From: Alphaproteobacteria bacterium
Lineage (GTDB): Bacteria; Pseudomonadota; Alphaproteobacteria; Rs-D84; NBLK01
Direction: 5' to 3'
Assembly (NCBI GenBank): GCA_016937865.1
Contig: JAFGVS010000008.1
Coordinates: forward strand, 1 to 36,705
DNA: 36,705 nt
Shown here: one piece after another, positions 8,797-17,221 of the stretch
Layout: each line of letters starts with the position of its first letter
Numbering within the stretch: the first letter of the stretch is position 1
Made by a program: the position numbers and the translations under genes
The notes under the pieces: generated by a model
Seen by the model: the letters and a program-made list of their open reading frames with translations, nothing else
The model's database searches: none
What the model was told of the DNA's origin: nothing

Positions 8797-8824
8797 ATTG
8801 TATCATGATAAAAAAATTTTTCCA
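8797..8824 (-). promoter_or_regulatory. Putative promoter of fpr-parC
   Basis: Minus-strand TGGAAA (8824-8819), 16-bp spacer, TACAAT (8802-8797), 37 nt before the fpr start. Confidence 0.4.
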
Positions 8825-8857
8825 GTCTGAATTTTAGAATGTGTAAAAAATCTAAAT

Positions 8858-8886
8858 TTGCGTTCAGGGAGGGATTTTGTTAGAAT
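8858..8886 (+). promoter_or_regulatory. Putative promoter of the small membrane protein gene
   Basis: TTGCGT at 8858-8863, 17-bp spacer, TAGAAT at 8881-8886. Confidence 0.5.
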
Positions 8887-8945
8887 GAAAGAAGAAGCCT
8901 TTCGCTAAAATTATGGCGGTTAAAGGTAAACCAAAGGAGTCTAAA

Positions 8946-9143
8946 ATGTTGTTTAAGTGGGCAAATAAAAAAATTAAAGACTTTAGCTGGTGGCATATTT
9001 CTTTAATTAAACTCAGTACTGCTGCTTTTGTTCTAATGGTTGCAAAACTCTGGCCACCATTGCTGGACTGTACATGGTCAACATATTTAATGATCACATT
9101 AATCGCGGCCGCGCCAGTCTGTTATAAAATGTTCAAAAAATAA
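8946..9143 (+). CDS. Small membrane protein, function unknown
   Basis: A 65-residue protein with a basic N terminus (MLFKWANKKIKDF), a likely membrane segment around residues 18-34 (ISLIKLSTAAFVLMVAKLW), a short WPPLLDCTW loop and a second hydrophobic segment (about 45-60), ending in KMFKK. The basic ends suggest both termini face the cytoplasm. The ATG at 8946 has an excellent SD (AAAGGAG at 8933-8939); an upstream in-frame ATG at 8913 has none and is less likely. It is a single-gene unit with its own promoter and terminator. I do not recognise the family. Confidence 0.8.
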   Translation: MLFKWANKKIKDFSWWHISLIKLSTAAFVLMVAKLWPPLLDCTWSTYLMITLIAAAPVCYKMFKK

Positions 9144-9150
9144 AAGCTTC

Positions 9151-9179
9151 AAAAGGCGTGAGACAATCACGCCTTTTTT
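9151..9179 (+). terminator. Terminator of the small membrane protein gene
   Basis: AAAAGGCGTGA-GACAA-TCACGCCTTTTTT hairpin with T-run, 7 nt after the stop. Confidence 0.9.
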
Positions 9180-9204
9180 CTTGGACAATGGGATAGATTA
9201 TGTT

Positions 9205-9234
9205 TTGACAGCGTTATGGTTCATGTGATAAAAT
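9205..9234 (+). promoter_or_regulatory. Promoter of the ftsB-like-plsY-dprA operon
   Basis: TTGACA at 9205-9210, 18-bp spacer, TAAAAT at 9229-9234. Only 7 nt separate the -10 from the ATG at 9242, so transcription would begin at or next to the start codon. Confidence 0.7.
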
Positions 9235-9241
9235 CTACTCC

Positions 9242-9571
9242 ATGAAAATCAAAAAATTTATGCGTACCTTTTTTCAAAAAGAGATCCGAACCCAACAAGG
9301 GTTGGCTTTTTTTATCGCCCTTCTCTTATGTTTTTATTTTTTTATACAATTAATGTTTGGTCGCGCGAATGTCTGGCGTTATATTCGACTAAGTATGCAA
9401 GTCCAAGAAGAAAAACAGGTTCTGACCAACCTGGAAAAAGATTTGAAAGAACTGCATCATAAAATTGGGTTGATTGAAAATAAAGATAAAGATTATATCG
9501 ACGAACTTTTGCGTAAAAAATTAAATAAATTTCCACCGAATACATACCAGATAAAGGAGAATAATGAATGA
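9242..9571 (+). CDS. ftsB: FtsB/DivIC-like septum formation initiator protein
   Basis: A 109-residue bitopic membrane protein: a short basic cytoplasmic tail, one membrane segment (about 20-38, LAFFIALLLCFYFFIQLMF), then a periplasmic coiled coil (about 48-80, VQEEKQVLTNLEKDLKELHHKI) and a region ending ELLRKKLNKFPPNTYQIKE. This layout is that of FtsB/DivIC, which bridges FtsL and FtsQ in the divisome; the sequence itself is poorly conserved in this family, so the symbol is by architecture. The ATG at 9242 has no SD and lies immediately after the -10 element, so the mRNA may be leaderless. Its stop overlaps the plsY start by 4 nt (ATGA). Confidence 0.72.
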   Translation: MKIKKFMRTFFQKEIRTQQGLAFFIALLLCFYFFIQLMFGRANVWRYIRLSMQVQEEKQVLTNLEKDLKELHHKIGLIENKDKDYIDELLRKKLNKFPPNTYQIKENNE

Positions 9572-10164
9572 CCGAAATAATCTGGATTATCGCGGCCTAC
9601 TTAATAGGTTCAATCCCATTTGGGCTGGTTTTATCGAAAATATTTTTAGGGGTAGATCTGCGAAAGATCGGATCGGGCAACATCGGGACAACAAATGTTT
9701 TTCGGACCGGCAGCAAAGTCCTTACACTATTAACATTAATCTGCGACATGGGCAAAGGCGTCTTGATGGTGGCACTGACAAATATCTATTTCCCATCTCT
9801 GGTTGCGGCAACGGCATTTGCGGTTTTGATCGGACATAATTTTCCAATCTTTTTGAAATTCAAAGGCGGCAAGGGATTTGCCACAACCTTTGGCTATTTT
9901 GCGTATTTTGCACCACCGGCCTTCTTTATGTTTGGGGCTTTGTGGATTTTAGTAGTGCTGACCTTTTCGTATTCAGCGTTGGGGGCCATCACAACATTAA
10001 TCCTAATGCCGTTCGTTTTTTGGTTTGGGACAAGTTTGCCACTTGGCATTAAAGTTTTTTTTATCCTAACGTCTGTTTTGGGGCTGGCCCGGCATCAATC
10101 TAATTTCAAACGCTTATTTAAAGGCACAGAAAGCAAGACTGATTTATCAAAGTTTATAAAATGA
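9568..10164 (+). CDS. plsY: Acyl-phosphate glycerol-3-phosphate acyltransferase PlsY
   Basis: PlsY moves an acyl group from acyl-phosphate to glycerol-3-phosphate, the first step of membrane phospholipid synthesis. The 198-residue protein is a five-helix integral membrane enzyme with the three family motifs in order: GSGNIGTTNVFR (35-46), FKGGKGFATTFG (98-109) and a final GLARHQSNFKRLFKGTE. The ATG at 9568 has SD AAGGAG and overlaps the previous stop by 4 nt; the end overlaps dprA by 4 nt. Length matches the family. Confidence 0.95.
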   Translation: MTEIIWIIAAYLIGSIPFGLVLSKIFLGVDLRKIGSGNIGTTNVFRTGSKVLTLLTLICDMGKGVLMVALTNIYFPSLVAATAFAVLIGHNFPIFLKFKGGKGFATTFGYFAYFAPPAFFMFGALWILVVLTFSYSALGAITTLILMPFVFWFGTSLPLGIKVFFILTSVLGLARHQSNFKRLFKGTESKTDLSKFIK

Positions 10165-11243
10165 TTTCGACGAAAGAACAAATAGCACGATTCCAATTAC
10201 TAAAAGCAACCGGCATTGGGCCTATGGCATTTCGATACATCTTAAAAACATTTGGCTCCGCCGTTACAGCCATGGAAAAATTACCAAACATGATGCGCCA
10301 AAAAGAGAAATGGGTTCTGTCATCACCGGCCGTTTCGGAACATATTTTAAAACAAGTCGAATTTCACAATCAAGAAATGGTCTGGCTAGATGAGGCGATG
10401 TATCCAAAACAACTACAAAGCATCGAAAGTGCCCCACCTGTATTGTTCTATCGGGGCACCTTAAAACAAATCAAAAACATCGGAATTGTTGGAACGCGGA
10501 ATGCGTCGTTGCCCGCACTATCCTTGACCGAAAAACTCAGCTCTGAAAGCGTACAAAAAGGATATGGGGTCATATCTGGGTTGGCCTATGGGATTGACAC
10601 CGCGGCGCATACAGGCGCCCTGAAAGGCAAAGGCTATACAATTGGGGTTTTGGCCGGAAGCGTCGAAAACATTTATCCATTACGCAATACAAAGCTGTAT
10701 AACAACATCTTGGAGAGTGGCGGGGCTATTATATCAGAACATCCCCCGGAAACACAGCCAGCAGCCCCTCTGTTTCCCAGCCGGAATCGTATTATCGCTG
10801 GATTATCTGATTTAACGCTTGTCATAGAAGCAAAACGTAAATCCGGATCGTTAATCACGGCGGATTATGCCAAAAAATACGGTCGACCAGTTGGCGCCGT
10901 CCCCGGATTTCCAACAGACGAACGGGCCGGCGGCCCAAACCATTTATTAAAAAATGAAGGGGCGCTATACATTGAATCGATAGATGATCTTGAAAAAGCA
11001 TTATTAAAAAAAAGAAATCATACGGAAATACTTTTTGAAATAAACGAAATAGCCGAAGATTTTATCGGAAAGGACATTGCCGAAGAAAATCTTTTATCAC
11101 TTTTATCAAAAACACCAGTTGCGATTAATCAATTGGTGGATCATTTAAAAACATCAAAAAAAAGCATCCTAGGAATGCTTTTGATTTTGGAATTAGAGCG
11201 TAAAGTAAAATTATTACCCGCGGGCTTTGTGATAAAGCTCTAA
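10161..11243 (+). CDS. dprA: DNA-processing protein DprA
   Basis: DprA binds incoming single-stranded DNA and loads RecA during natural transformation. The 360-residue protein has a helix-hairpin-helix-like N terminus (about 1-80), then the Rossmann-type core with IGIVGTRNAS (107-116), ISGLAYGIDTAAH (138-150), LAGSVENIYP (164-173), FPSRNRIIAGLS (205-216) and ADYAKKYGRPVGAVPG. A C-terminal winged-helix segment lies at about 300-355 (LLSLLSKTPVAINQLVDHL). Its ATG overlaps the plsY stop by 4 nt. The plsY-dprA order is common in bacteria. It ends 1 nt from the end of a converging gene with no visible terminator between them. Together with type IV pilus genes it allows for competence, though dprA alone does not prove it. 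Confidence 0.95.
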   Translation: MISTKEQIARFQLLKATGIGPMAFRYILKTFGSAVTAMEKLPNMMRQKEKWVLSSPAVSEHILKQVEFHNQEMVWLDEAMYPKQLQSIESAPPVLFYRGTLKQIKNIGIVGTRNASLPALSLTEKLSSESVQKGYGVISGLAYGIDTAAHTGALKGKGYTIGVLAGSVENIYPLRNTKLYNNILESGGAIISEHPPETQPAAPLFPSRNRIIAGLSDLTLVIEAKRKSGSLITADYAKKYGRPVGAVPGFPTDERAGGPNHLLKNEGALYIESIDDLEKALLKKRNHTEILFEINEIAEDFIGKDIAEENLLSLLSKTPVAINQLVDHLKTSKKSILGMLLILELERKVKLLPAGFVIKL

Positions 11244-11244
11244 A

Positions 11245-12495
11245 TTATTTAGGCGGAAGTTCTTCCTCTTCTTCTGGCTCTTCAGCACTCTCTTCAACAG
11301 CAGGGGTTTCTTCCTCAACCTCATCTGCAACAACAGGTTCTTTATCTTCTTTTTGAATAGGTGTAATGGTAACAGGTTTATAGGCTTCCTCCTCATTAGC
11401 GGCCTCTTCCGTGCCATCATCAACATCAGCACCACATTCGTCGTCATCTGAATCGCAATCCTCTTCAACAGAGTCTTCACTGTAAGGGGAGGTCGTGAAA
11501 TTACCTTCTGGGATAATAGAACCAACACCCATGCGCGTAGAAACTTGTCCTGGCTGTCTAAATTTCATTAAAACATATCCTGTGCCACCGGCCGCAGAAT
11601 CGCCAGAAAGGCCGATAGAGTAAAACGCCCCAATAATGCCATAGTCTAAATCAATATAATCAATGTTATACATCGCAAAAGCACTTGTCGGCATGCCAAA
11701 AGTAAAATCACATTGGAAATTATTATCGCGCATAATTAATTGTTGGGAAGAAATGGCTTCGATGGTGCTCATCGCCCCAGAACAACGGGTTTGAAGACCG
11801 TTTGCAAAAACATCATAACGAATGAATAGGTTCAAACGATTGAGGTTTGAAAGCGGTTGCATTTCAACCAAAGTGAAGGACGGAATTTGTACCAACGCCG
11901 GCGTGCTTCCAATATTGCCCCCAAAACGAATAGAATTGGCAAGACATGCGCGGGAGTGTGGATCGGCTTCGCATAGATCAACTTTCGTCATTTTATTATT
12001 AAGAAAAATTTGAATCAAAGAATTAAATAAAAATTGTTTTGTTATACGATCATTTAAACGAGTACAGCCAGCGCGACGACAAATAACGGCGGGACGAACT
12101 GCGCATCCTGTGCCAGGGCGACAGGCCGAAACAAAGCGGTTAATATCTTGCTCGTTTTCAAAACGTGTATGTTTTGAAAGCTGATAAGGATAATAAAGGT
12201 CTTCGCCATATAAAACAGGGGGAGGTGTCACTTGAGGGATAGCGTTTTTATCACGACGGACATGATAAGGGACAAAGTACGATTTTTCTGGATAAATGAC
12301 AGTGCCATTAGCAACAGTAACATCTGCAGGATTGTAATTTTGTACAGATGTAGGCGTGTAACCGCCTTCAGAGTAGAAAGATTCTTCTCTGTTCATGGTT
12401 GTTTCTTCTTGGTAAAAATCCGCCTGATCGTTATACTGCGCAAAACCAGAAATGGATATTAACAAAAAACCGAAGGTTAAAAATAGATTTCTCAA
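11245..12495 (-). CDS. Exported protein with acidic C-terminal tail, function unknown
   Basis: A 416-residue protein with a signal peptide (residues 1-19, hydrophobic FLTFGFLLISISG, cleavage after GFA before QYNDQ). The mature part begins with a Tyr/Glu/Asn-rich stretch, has a Cys-rich patch at about 130-145 (CRPGTGCAVRPAVICRRAGC), a middle with predicted beta strands, and a tail from about 345 very rich in Glu and Asp (for example EEDCDSDDDECGADVDDG, EEEEEL). No family recognised. The start is TTG at 12495 with SD AGAGGA; the ATG five bases upstream is out of frame and stops at once. It follows the two cysteine-rich genes on the same strand and could be part of the same surface system, but it has its own promoter. 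Confidence 0.75.
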   Translation of the reverse strand: MRNLFLTFGFLLISISGFAQYNDQADFYQEETTMNREESFYSEGGYTPTSVQNYNPADVTVANGTVIYPEKSYFVPYHVRRDKNAIPQVTPPPVLYGEDLYYPYQLSKHTRFENEQDINRFVSACRPGTGCAVRPAVICRRAGCTRLNDRITKQFLFNSLIQIFLNNKMTKVDLCEADPHSRACLANSIRFGGNIGSTPALVQIPSFTLVEMQPLSNLNRLNLFIRYDVFANGLQTRCSGAMSTIEAISSQQLIMRDNNFQCDFTFGMPTSAFAMYNIDYIDLDYGIIGAFYSIGLSGDSAAGGTGYVLMKFRQPGQVSTRMGVGSIIPEGNFTTSPYSEDSVEEDCDSDDDECGADVDDGTEEAANEEEAYKPVTITPIQKEDKEPVVADEVEEETPAVEESAEEPEEEEELPPK

Positions 12496-12529
12496 AACAT
12501 TCCTCTTAAAAAGTCTCTCCTAATACAAG

Positions 12530-12558
12530 AAGATAACAGGACAAGATAAGGTTGGCAA
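12530..12558 (-). promoter_or_regulatory. Putative promoter of the acidic-tail protein gene
   Basis: Minus-strand TTGCCA (12558-12553), 17-bp spacer, TATCTT (12535-12530), 34 nt before the TTG start. Confidence 0.5.
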
Positions 12559-12561
12559 GAT

Positions 12562-12606
12562 AAAAAAGCGGCATTAAAAGTTTAATATTTTAAGGCCGCT
12601 TTTTTA
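12562..12606 (-). terminator. Terminator of the 779-residue cysteine-rich gene
   Basis: GCGGC/GCCGC stem extended by A and T runs (AAAAAAGCGGC with GCCGCTTTTTT on the other arm) around an AT-rich loop; T-run present in both directions. Confidence 0.8.
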
Positions 12607-12617
12607 TACATTATATC

Positions 12618-14957
12618 TTAATGGGAACGTTCTTTCATACAAGTTGCACGATCTGTCTCTTCGTACTTCAAAGTATAACCGTCATCACATGCCGTAGGGA
12701 GTTTTTCAATGAGGCATTTTTTCTTTTCATAGAAGAAATCATCTTTAAATGTTTTTACATTTTTTGTAGACGATCTGCGACATGTTTTAACTTCTTCACA
12801 ACGCGCTTTATCCGTCCCGGCATATTTTAACTCAAAGCCTTTATGACATTTCTTTGGCAATTCAGGAAGCATGCAGTTGTCTTTTTCGTAATAGACATTT
12901 GTTTCTTTCTCCGCGGCATTTGCAACAGAAGGTCGTATCTTACAGTCAGGGGCTTTCTGACAGCGCGCTTTGCTTGTCCCTTTATCCTCTAAACTGTATT
13001 CTTTCGCACACTCTATTGGTGTTTCTACCAACCAACATTTGCCGGCGGCATCATAAACATTTTCAGCTGTTTTTGAAGATCCAGTTAAAACAGGTTGTGT
13101 TGAACAGTTTGGGGTCTTTTCACAACGTGTCTTATCGCTCTTTGGGTCTTTTAAAGTGTAGCCTACAGCACATTCTGTTGGATAAGGATCGGTAACCCAG
13201 CAATTATTTACAAAGAAATCATCCGTTGCAACTTTTGTTGAATTTGCCGTTAAAGGCTGTGGATTACAGGATCCAATTTTTAAGCAAGCTGCAGCTGGTG
13301 TATTTGCATTTTGAACACTGTATCCAGTTTTGCACTCAGTAGGGAGTTTTAAAATCCAGCATCTTCCACTCTCAGAATAATAAGTATCCGTTGTTTTTGT
13401 CGAGTTTGCCGTAGAAGGTTGCGTAGAGCAATTAGGCAATTTAGCACAAGCAGCTTTATCGGTGCCGGCCTGTGTTAGACTATAGCCGGTTTTACATGCC
13501 GTTGGCAGTGTTATAATTTTACAATTTCCAGCAGCATAATAAAAATTGGAGGAAGTTGCCGTTGAATTTGCAGTTGAGGGTTGTGTCGAGCAGTTGGAAA
13601 CAGCGATACAAGCGGCTTTGTAGGTGTTTGGATCAACAAGGTTAAAGCCGGTGTTACAGGTTAGGGGAACTTTATTTAACCAACAAGCCCCACCACTGTA
13701 ATAAACATCCGATTTATCTGTCGCAACATTCGCTGTCGAAGGTTGTGTTGCGCACATGATTTTATCACATCCGGTTTGGGCAGTATTTACTTTATATCCT
13801 GCATCACAAAATAAACAACTAGACCCGCTTAAATATTTTCCAGCAGGACAAGTAATGGCGGAACAAGAACTTGCTCCTGCAGCAGAGGTTTGTCCGGTTG
13901 GGCAGGCTGAACAAGTATTTGAAGTCGCAGTGGAATAAGCTCCAGCGGTACAGTCTAAACAACTTGATCCACTCAAATATTTTCCAGCGCCACAAGTAAT
14001 GGCGGAGCACGAACTTGCCCCTGCAGCAGAGGTTTGTCCGGTTGGGCAGGCTGAACAAGAGCTTGCTCCCGCAGCAGAATAGGTTCCGGCGGCACAAGTT
14101 AGACAAGTATCGCCACTTTTATATTGGCCTGCTGGACAAGAGGACGAAACACAGTGCTTTAAATGTGGAGCCTCTGATGTTAAAGTATATCCAGACTGAC
14201 ATCCAATGACTTCGTGTAAAAGACAGGGGGCGCCCATTCCAGTGTATAGATGCGTATTTGTCCCACTTTTATAAGATTGATCGGGTTGTGGAGAGCAGAT
14301 GTTCAAACTACAAGCGGCACTCGGCGTATTCGCATTTTGGAGTGCATATCCGGATTCACAAGTGGTTGGCAAAGAATTAATCGTACAATTGCCAGCAGAA
14401 TAATAAAAATTGGTTCGGACCGCCGTTGCGTGCGAAGTTGAAGGTTGTGTTGTACAAGCTGTTATCGCTTCAACACAGGCGGCATTTGGTGTGTTGGCAT
14501 TTTGTAAAGTGTATCCAGAAGCACAGGCTGTCGGCATATGCTTGATGGTGCAGTTTCCAGGTTCGTACAGATAAATTTGTGTTGCGGTTGAGTTTAACGT
14601 AGAGGGTTGTGTTGAGCAAAAAGTCAAAGTTAGCTGTTCAACACAGGCGGCATTTGGTGTGTTAGCATTTTTCAGTGTATAGCCAGAATTACAAGTTAAG
14701 GGGAGAATTCTAATGGTGCAGCTTCCGGCAGCATAATAAAAGTTCGTGCGTGTGGTTGCCGCATTTAAAGTACTGGGTTGAGGAAAACAATAAACAGTTT
14801 GTGGAGGATCGATGGGATCAACACACGAATCAGGGGAGATATATCCGGCTCGAGCCGCCTCCAAACACTGAACACTAGTTTGTTGCTCAAGAAGTCGGGC
14901 ATGAGCATTAAATGAAAAGGTTAAAAATGTAAAAAAAAGTAATAATAATATGCGCAT
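12618..14957 (-). CDS. Secreted cysteine-rich repeat protein A (779 aa)
   Basis: Signal peptide (1-20, cleavage after AHA), then four copies of a roughly 54-residue module, then two 48-residue ephrin-receptor/GCC2-GCC3-like cysteine repeats (TCAAGTYSAAGASSCSACPT type, about 290-400), then seven more modules to the C terminus. Each module has four Cys (near positions 1, 24, 33 and 49) in the pattern CxxQPSTxNS...FYYxxGNC...LPTxCxxGYxL...AxC. The even Cys count suggests disulfide-bonded periplasmic or extracellular folding. There is no lipobox, membrane anchor or sorting signal. SD AAGGAGAG precedes the ATG. It is a paralogue of the neighbour at 15111-17189. The role is unknown; repeat architecture suggests a surface or binding protein. 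Confidence 0.82.
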   Translation of the reverse strand: MRILLLLFFTFLTFSFNAHARLLEQQTSVQCLEAARAGYISPDSCVDPIDPPQTVYCFPQPSTLNAATTRTNFYYAAGSCTIRILPLTCNSGYTLKNANTPNAACVEQLTLTFCSTQPSTLNSTATQIYLYEPGNCTIKHMPTACASGYTLQNANTPNAACVEAITACTTQPSTSHATAVRTNFYYSAGNCTINSLPTTCESGYALQNANTPSAACSLNICSPQPDQSYKSGTNTHLYTGMGAPCLLHEVIGCQSGYTLTSEAPHLKHCVSSSCPAGQYKSGDTCLTCAAGTYSAAGASSCSACPTGQTSAAGASSCSAITCGAGKYLSGSSCLDCTAGAYSTATSNTCSACPTGQTSAAGASSCSAITCPAGKYLSGSSCLFCDAGYKVNTAQTGCDKIMCATQPSTANVATDKSDVYYSGGACWLNKVPLTCNTGFNLVDPNTYKAACIAVSNCSTQPSTANSTATSSNFYYAAGNCKIITLPTACKTGYSLTQAGTDKAACAKLPNCSTQPSTANSTKTTDTYYSESGRCWILKLPTECKTGYSVQNANTPAAACLKIGSCNPQPLTANSTKVATDDFFVNNCWVTDPYPTECAVGYTLKDPKSDKTRCEKTPNCSTQPVLTGSSKTAENVYDAAGKCWLVETPIECAKEYSLEDKGTSKARCQKAPDCKIRPSVANAAEKETNVYYEKDNCMLPELPKKCHKGFELKYAGTDKARCEEVKTCRRSSTKNVKTFKDDFFYEKKKCLIEKLPTACDDGYTLKYEETDRATCMKERSH
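13813..14100 (-). repeat. Tandem 144-nt repeat encoding ephrin-like Cys repeats (gene A)
   Basis: Two units of 144 nt (48 codons) start near 13813 and 13957. Each encodes a KYLSGSSC, C-AGxYS, SCSACPTGQTSAAGASSCSA run. Unit boundaries shift slightly because the second copy has diverged at its end. Confidence 0.65.
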
Positions 14958-14988
14958 AATTCTCTCCTTATTATATCGCGATAGATAG

Positions 14989-15017
14989 AGGATATCACAA
15001 ATTCAAGAAAGGGTCAA
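14989..15017 (-). promoter_or_regulatory. Putative promoter of cysteine-rich gene A
   Basis: Minus-strand TTGACC (15017-15012), 17-bp spacer, TATCCT (14994-14989). Confidence 0.6.
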
Positions 15018-15052
15018 TAAGACAGAAAAGATGAAACAGTTTGTATAGAAAC

Positions 15053-15090
15053 AAAAAACGGTGTTAAAACTTTGATCGTTTCAACACCGC
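15053..15090 (-). terminator. Terminator of cysteine-rich gene B
   Basis: CGGTGTTGAAAC/GTTTTAACACCG hairpin with one mismatch, followed on the minus strand by a T-run, about 20 nt after the stop. Confidence 0.85.
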
Positions 15091-15110
15091 TTATTCTCTT
15101 ATATACAATT

Positions 15111-17189
15111 CTAATTTCGGCTAGAGCCTTTGCTTACTTTAGAACAGACGGCCTTATCTGTTTCAGGTCGTTGCAAAGCATAACCATCATCACATTCGAT
15201 AGGTAATTTTTCAATAAGGCATTCGCCTTTTTCATAGAAAAAATTATCCTTAAATGTCTTTACATTTGCTGTAGACAACCTGCGACATTTTTTGATTTCT
15301 TCACAACGGGCTTTATTGGTGCCTTCGTACTTTAACGTAAAGCCAGAATTACAGTCTGTTGGCATTTCCTTAATAAAGCACTTGCTCTTTGCATCATAAA
15401 TATTGGTTTCTTGCTTTGACGCATTTGATACAGAAGGTTGTATTGAACAGTTTGCAGCTTTTTCACAACGTGCCGTATTTTTTCCAGCATCTTTCAACGT
15501 ATGTCCAACAGCACATTCTGTCGGCGTTTTTTCCAACCAGCATTTTTCAGAAGCATCATAAACATTTTCAGCTGTTTTTGTCGATCCGGTCAAAACAGGT
15601 TGCGTCGAACAGCTTGGTGCCTTTTCACAACGTGCCGTATTTTTTCCAACATCTTTCAAGAGATACCCCGCATCACATTCTGTTGCATAAGAGCCGGTGA
15701 CCCAACAACCATCAATAAAAAAGTCATCCGGGGCAACTTTTGTTGAATTCGCGGTTGAAGGTTGAGGGCTACATGCAGCAGCTTTAGCGCAAACAGCTGT
15801 ATTTTTTCCACCATTTTCTAAAACAAATCCAGTCGTACAAGCTGTTGGCAATGCATCAATCCAACATTTTCCACCGCCATAATAGAAGTCTTTGGAGGTT
15901 GCTGTTGAATTCGCGGTTGAAGGTTGTACCGAACAATTTGGTAATTTAGAACAGACAGCTTTATCGGTGCCAGCATGTGTTAAACTATACCCTGTTTCAC
16001 AATCCGTTGGCATAGTCGTAACAGTACAGTTTCCACCAGCATAGAAAACATTGGAAGATGTTTTTGAAGCATTGGCCGTAGACGGTTGTGTTGAACATTT
16101 TGCCACAGCAGTACAAGCGGCTTTATCGGTATTTGGATTAACAAGGTTAAAGCCGGTATTGCAGGTTAAAGGAACTTTATTTAACCAACAAGCGCCACCG
16201 CTGTAATAAAAATCGGATTTATCTGTTGCAACATTCGCTGTCGAAGGTTGTGTCGCACACATGATTTTATCACATCCGGTTTTGGCAGTGTTTACTTTAT
16301 ATCCTGGATCACAAGATAAACAGCTAGATCCACTTAAATATTTTCCAGAAGGACAAGCAATTGCGGAACAAGAACTTGCTCCTGCAGCAGAAGTTTGTCC
16401 GGTTGGGCAGGCTGAACAAGTATTTGAGGTCGCGGTGGAATAAGTTCCGGCCGCGCAAGATAAACAGCTAGATCCACTTAAATATTTTCCAGCAGGACAA
16501 GTAATGGCGGAACAAGAACTTGCCTCTGCAGCAGAGGTTTGTCCGGTTGGGCAGGCGGAACAAGAGCTTGCTCCCGCAGCAGAATAGGTTCCAGCAGGAC
16601 AAGTTGCGCAATTATATCCATTTAAGTAATAACCAGCATTGCATGTCGCGGCTACTTTTCTAAAACAGTACTTTGACGTATCGACAAGTTTCGTTGTTTT
16701 TACAGCCGTTCCAACAGAGACGGGTGCATAAGTAGAGGTTGGACACATATGCTCTACACAACGTTGTGTCGTTTTTCCGGCGTCGACAAGGTCATATGAA
16801 TCGTCACATTGCAATAGAGTCCGGGCACATATCGCATTTGGCGTATTTGCATTTTTTAAAGTATAGTCACTTGCACAGGCTGTTGGCATATGTTTAATGG
16901 TACAATTTCCAGCGGCATAATAATATATTTTTGAAGCCGTTGAATTTAGAGTGGACGGTTGTGTCGCACAGAAAGTAAGAACCTTCGGATCAGATAGGAT
17001 TTTAGAATCAACGGGAGGTTTAATAGTGCGACAAACGCCGTTAACAAGCTCTTGGTCTACTGTGCATTTTTGGGGGAAGTCATCTATAATTTGAGAATCA
17101 CCCATAAAAATTTGTTTCTCGATAGGTGCTCGGGCAAATGAACTCGTTGATATGGCCAGTAAAGCCATAAGTGTAAATAAAAAACGCAT
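15111..17189 (-). CDS. Secreted cysteine-rich repeat protein B (692 aa)
   Basis: Signal peptide (1-19, cleavage after SFA), an N-terminal region with one 54-residue four-Cys module, a unique Cys region, then 48-residue ephrin-receptor-like repeats (about 195-310), then seven four-Cys modules to the end. The module order from the central repeats to the C terminus follows that of protein A one for one, but the N-terminal part differs (one module against four). DNA identity with gene A is very high around 16120-16600 and lower elsewhere. SD GAGGAGAG precedes the ATG, as in gene A. No anchor is visible. Located between tolB and gene A. Function unknown; probably displayed on or released from the cell. 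Confidence 0.82.
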   Translation of the reverse strand: MRFLFTLMALLAISTSSFARAPIEKQIFMGDSQIIDDFPQKCTVDQELVNGVCRTIKPPVDSKILSDPKVLTFCATQPSTLNSTASKIYYYAAGNCTIKHMPTACASDYTLKNANTPNAICARTLLQCDDSYDLVDAGKTTQRCVEHMCPTSTYAPVSVGTAVKTTKLVDTSKYCFRKVAATCNAGYYLNGYNCATCPAGTYSAAGASSCSACPTGQTSAAEASSCSAITCPAGKYLSGSSCLSCAAGTYSTATSNTCSACPTGQTSAAGASSCSAIACPSGKYLSGSSCLSCDPGYKVNTAKTGCDKIMCATQPSTANVATDKSDFYYSGGACWLNKVPLTCNTGFNLVNPNTDKAACTAVAKCSTQPSTANASKTSSNVFYAGGNCTVTTMPTDCETGYSLTHAGTDKAVCSKLPNCSVQPSTANSTATSKDFYYGGGKCWIDALPTACTTGFVLENGGKNTAVCAKAAACSPQPSTANSTKVAPDDFFIDGCWVTGSYATECDAGYLLKDVGKNTARCEKAPSCSTQPVLTGSTKTAENVYDASEKCWLEKTPTECAVGHTLKDAGKNTARCEKAANCSIQPSVSNASKQETNIYDAKSKCFIKEMPTDCNSGFTLKYEGTNKARCEEIKKCRRLSTANVKTFKDNFFYEKGECLIEKLPIECDDGYALQRPETDKAVCSKVSKGSSRN
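16316..16603 (-). repeat. Tandem 144-nt repeat encoding ephrin-like Cys repeats (gene B)
   Basis: Two 144-nt units start near 16316 and 16460, nearly identical to those at 13813-14100 in gene A; for example TTAAATATTTTCCAG and GCAGAGGTTTGTCCGGTTGG recur. Confidence 0.65.
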
Positions 17190-17221
17190 TTATTCTCTCC
17201 TCATAAATTTGTGATATCGGC

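Noticed and set aside
12618-17189. Repeats in the cysteine-rich genes as a CRISPR array
   Set aside because: The repeats are in frame, longer than CRISPR repeats, without unique spacers, and encode regular Cys modules.
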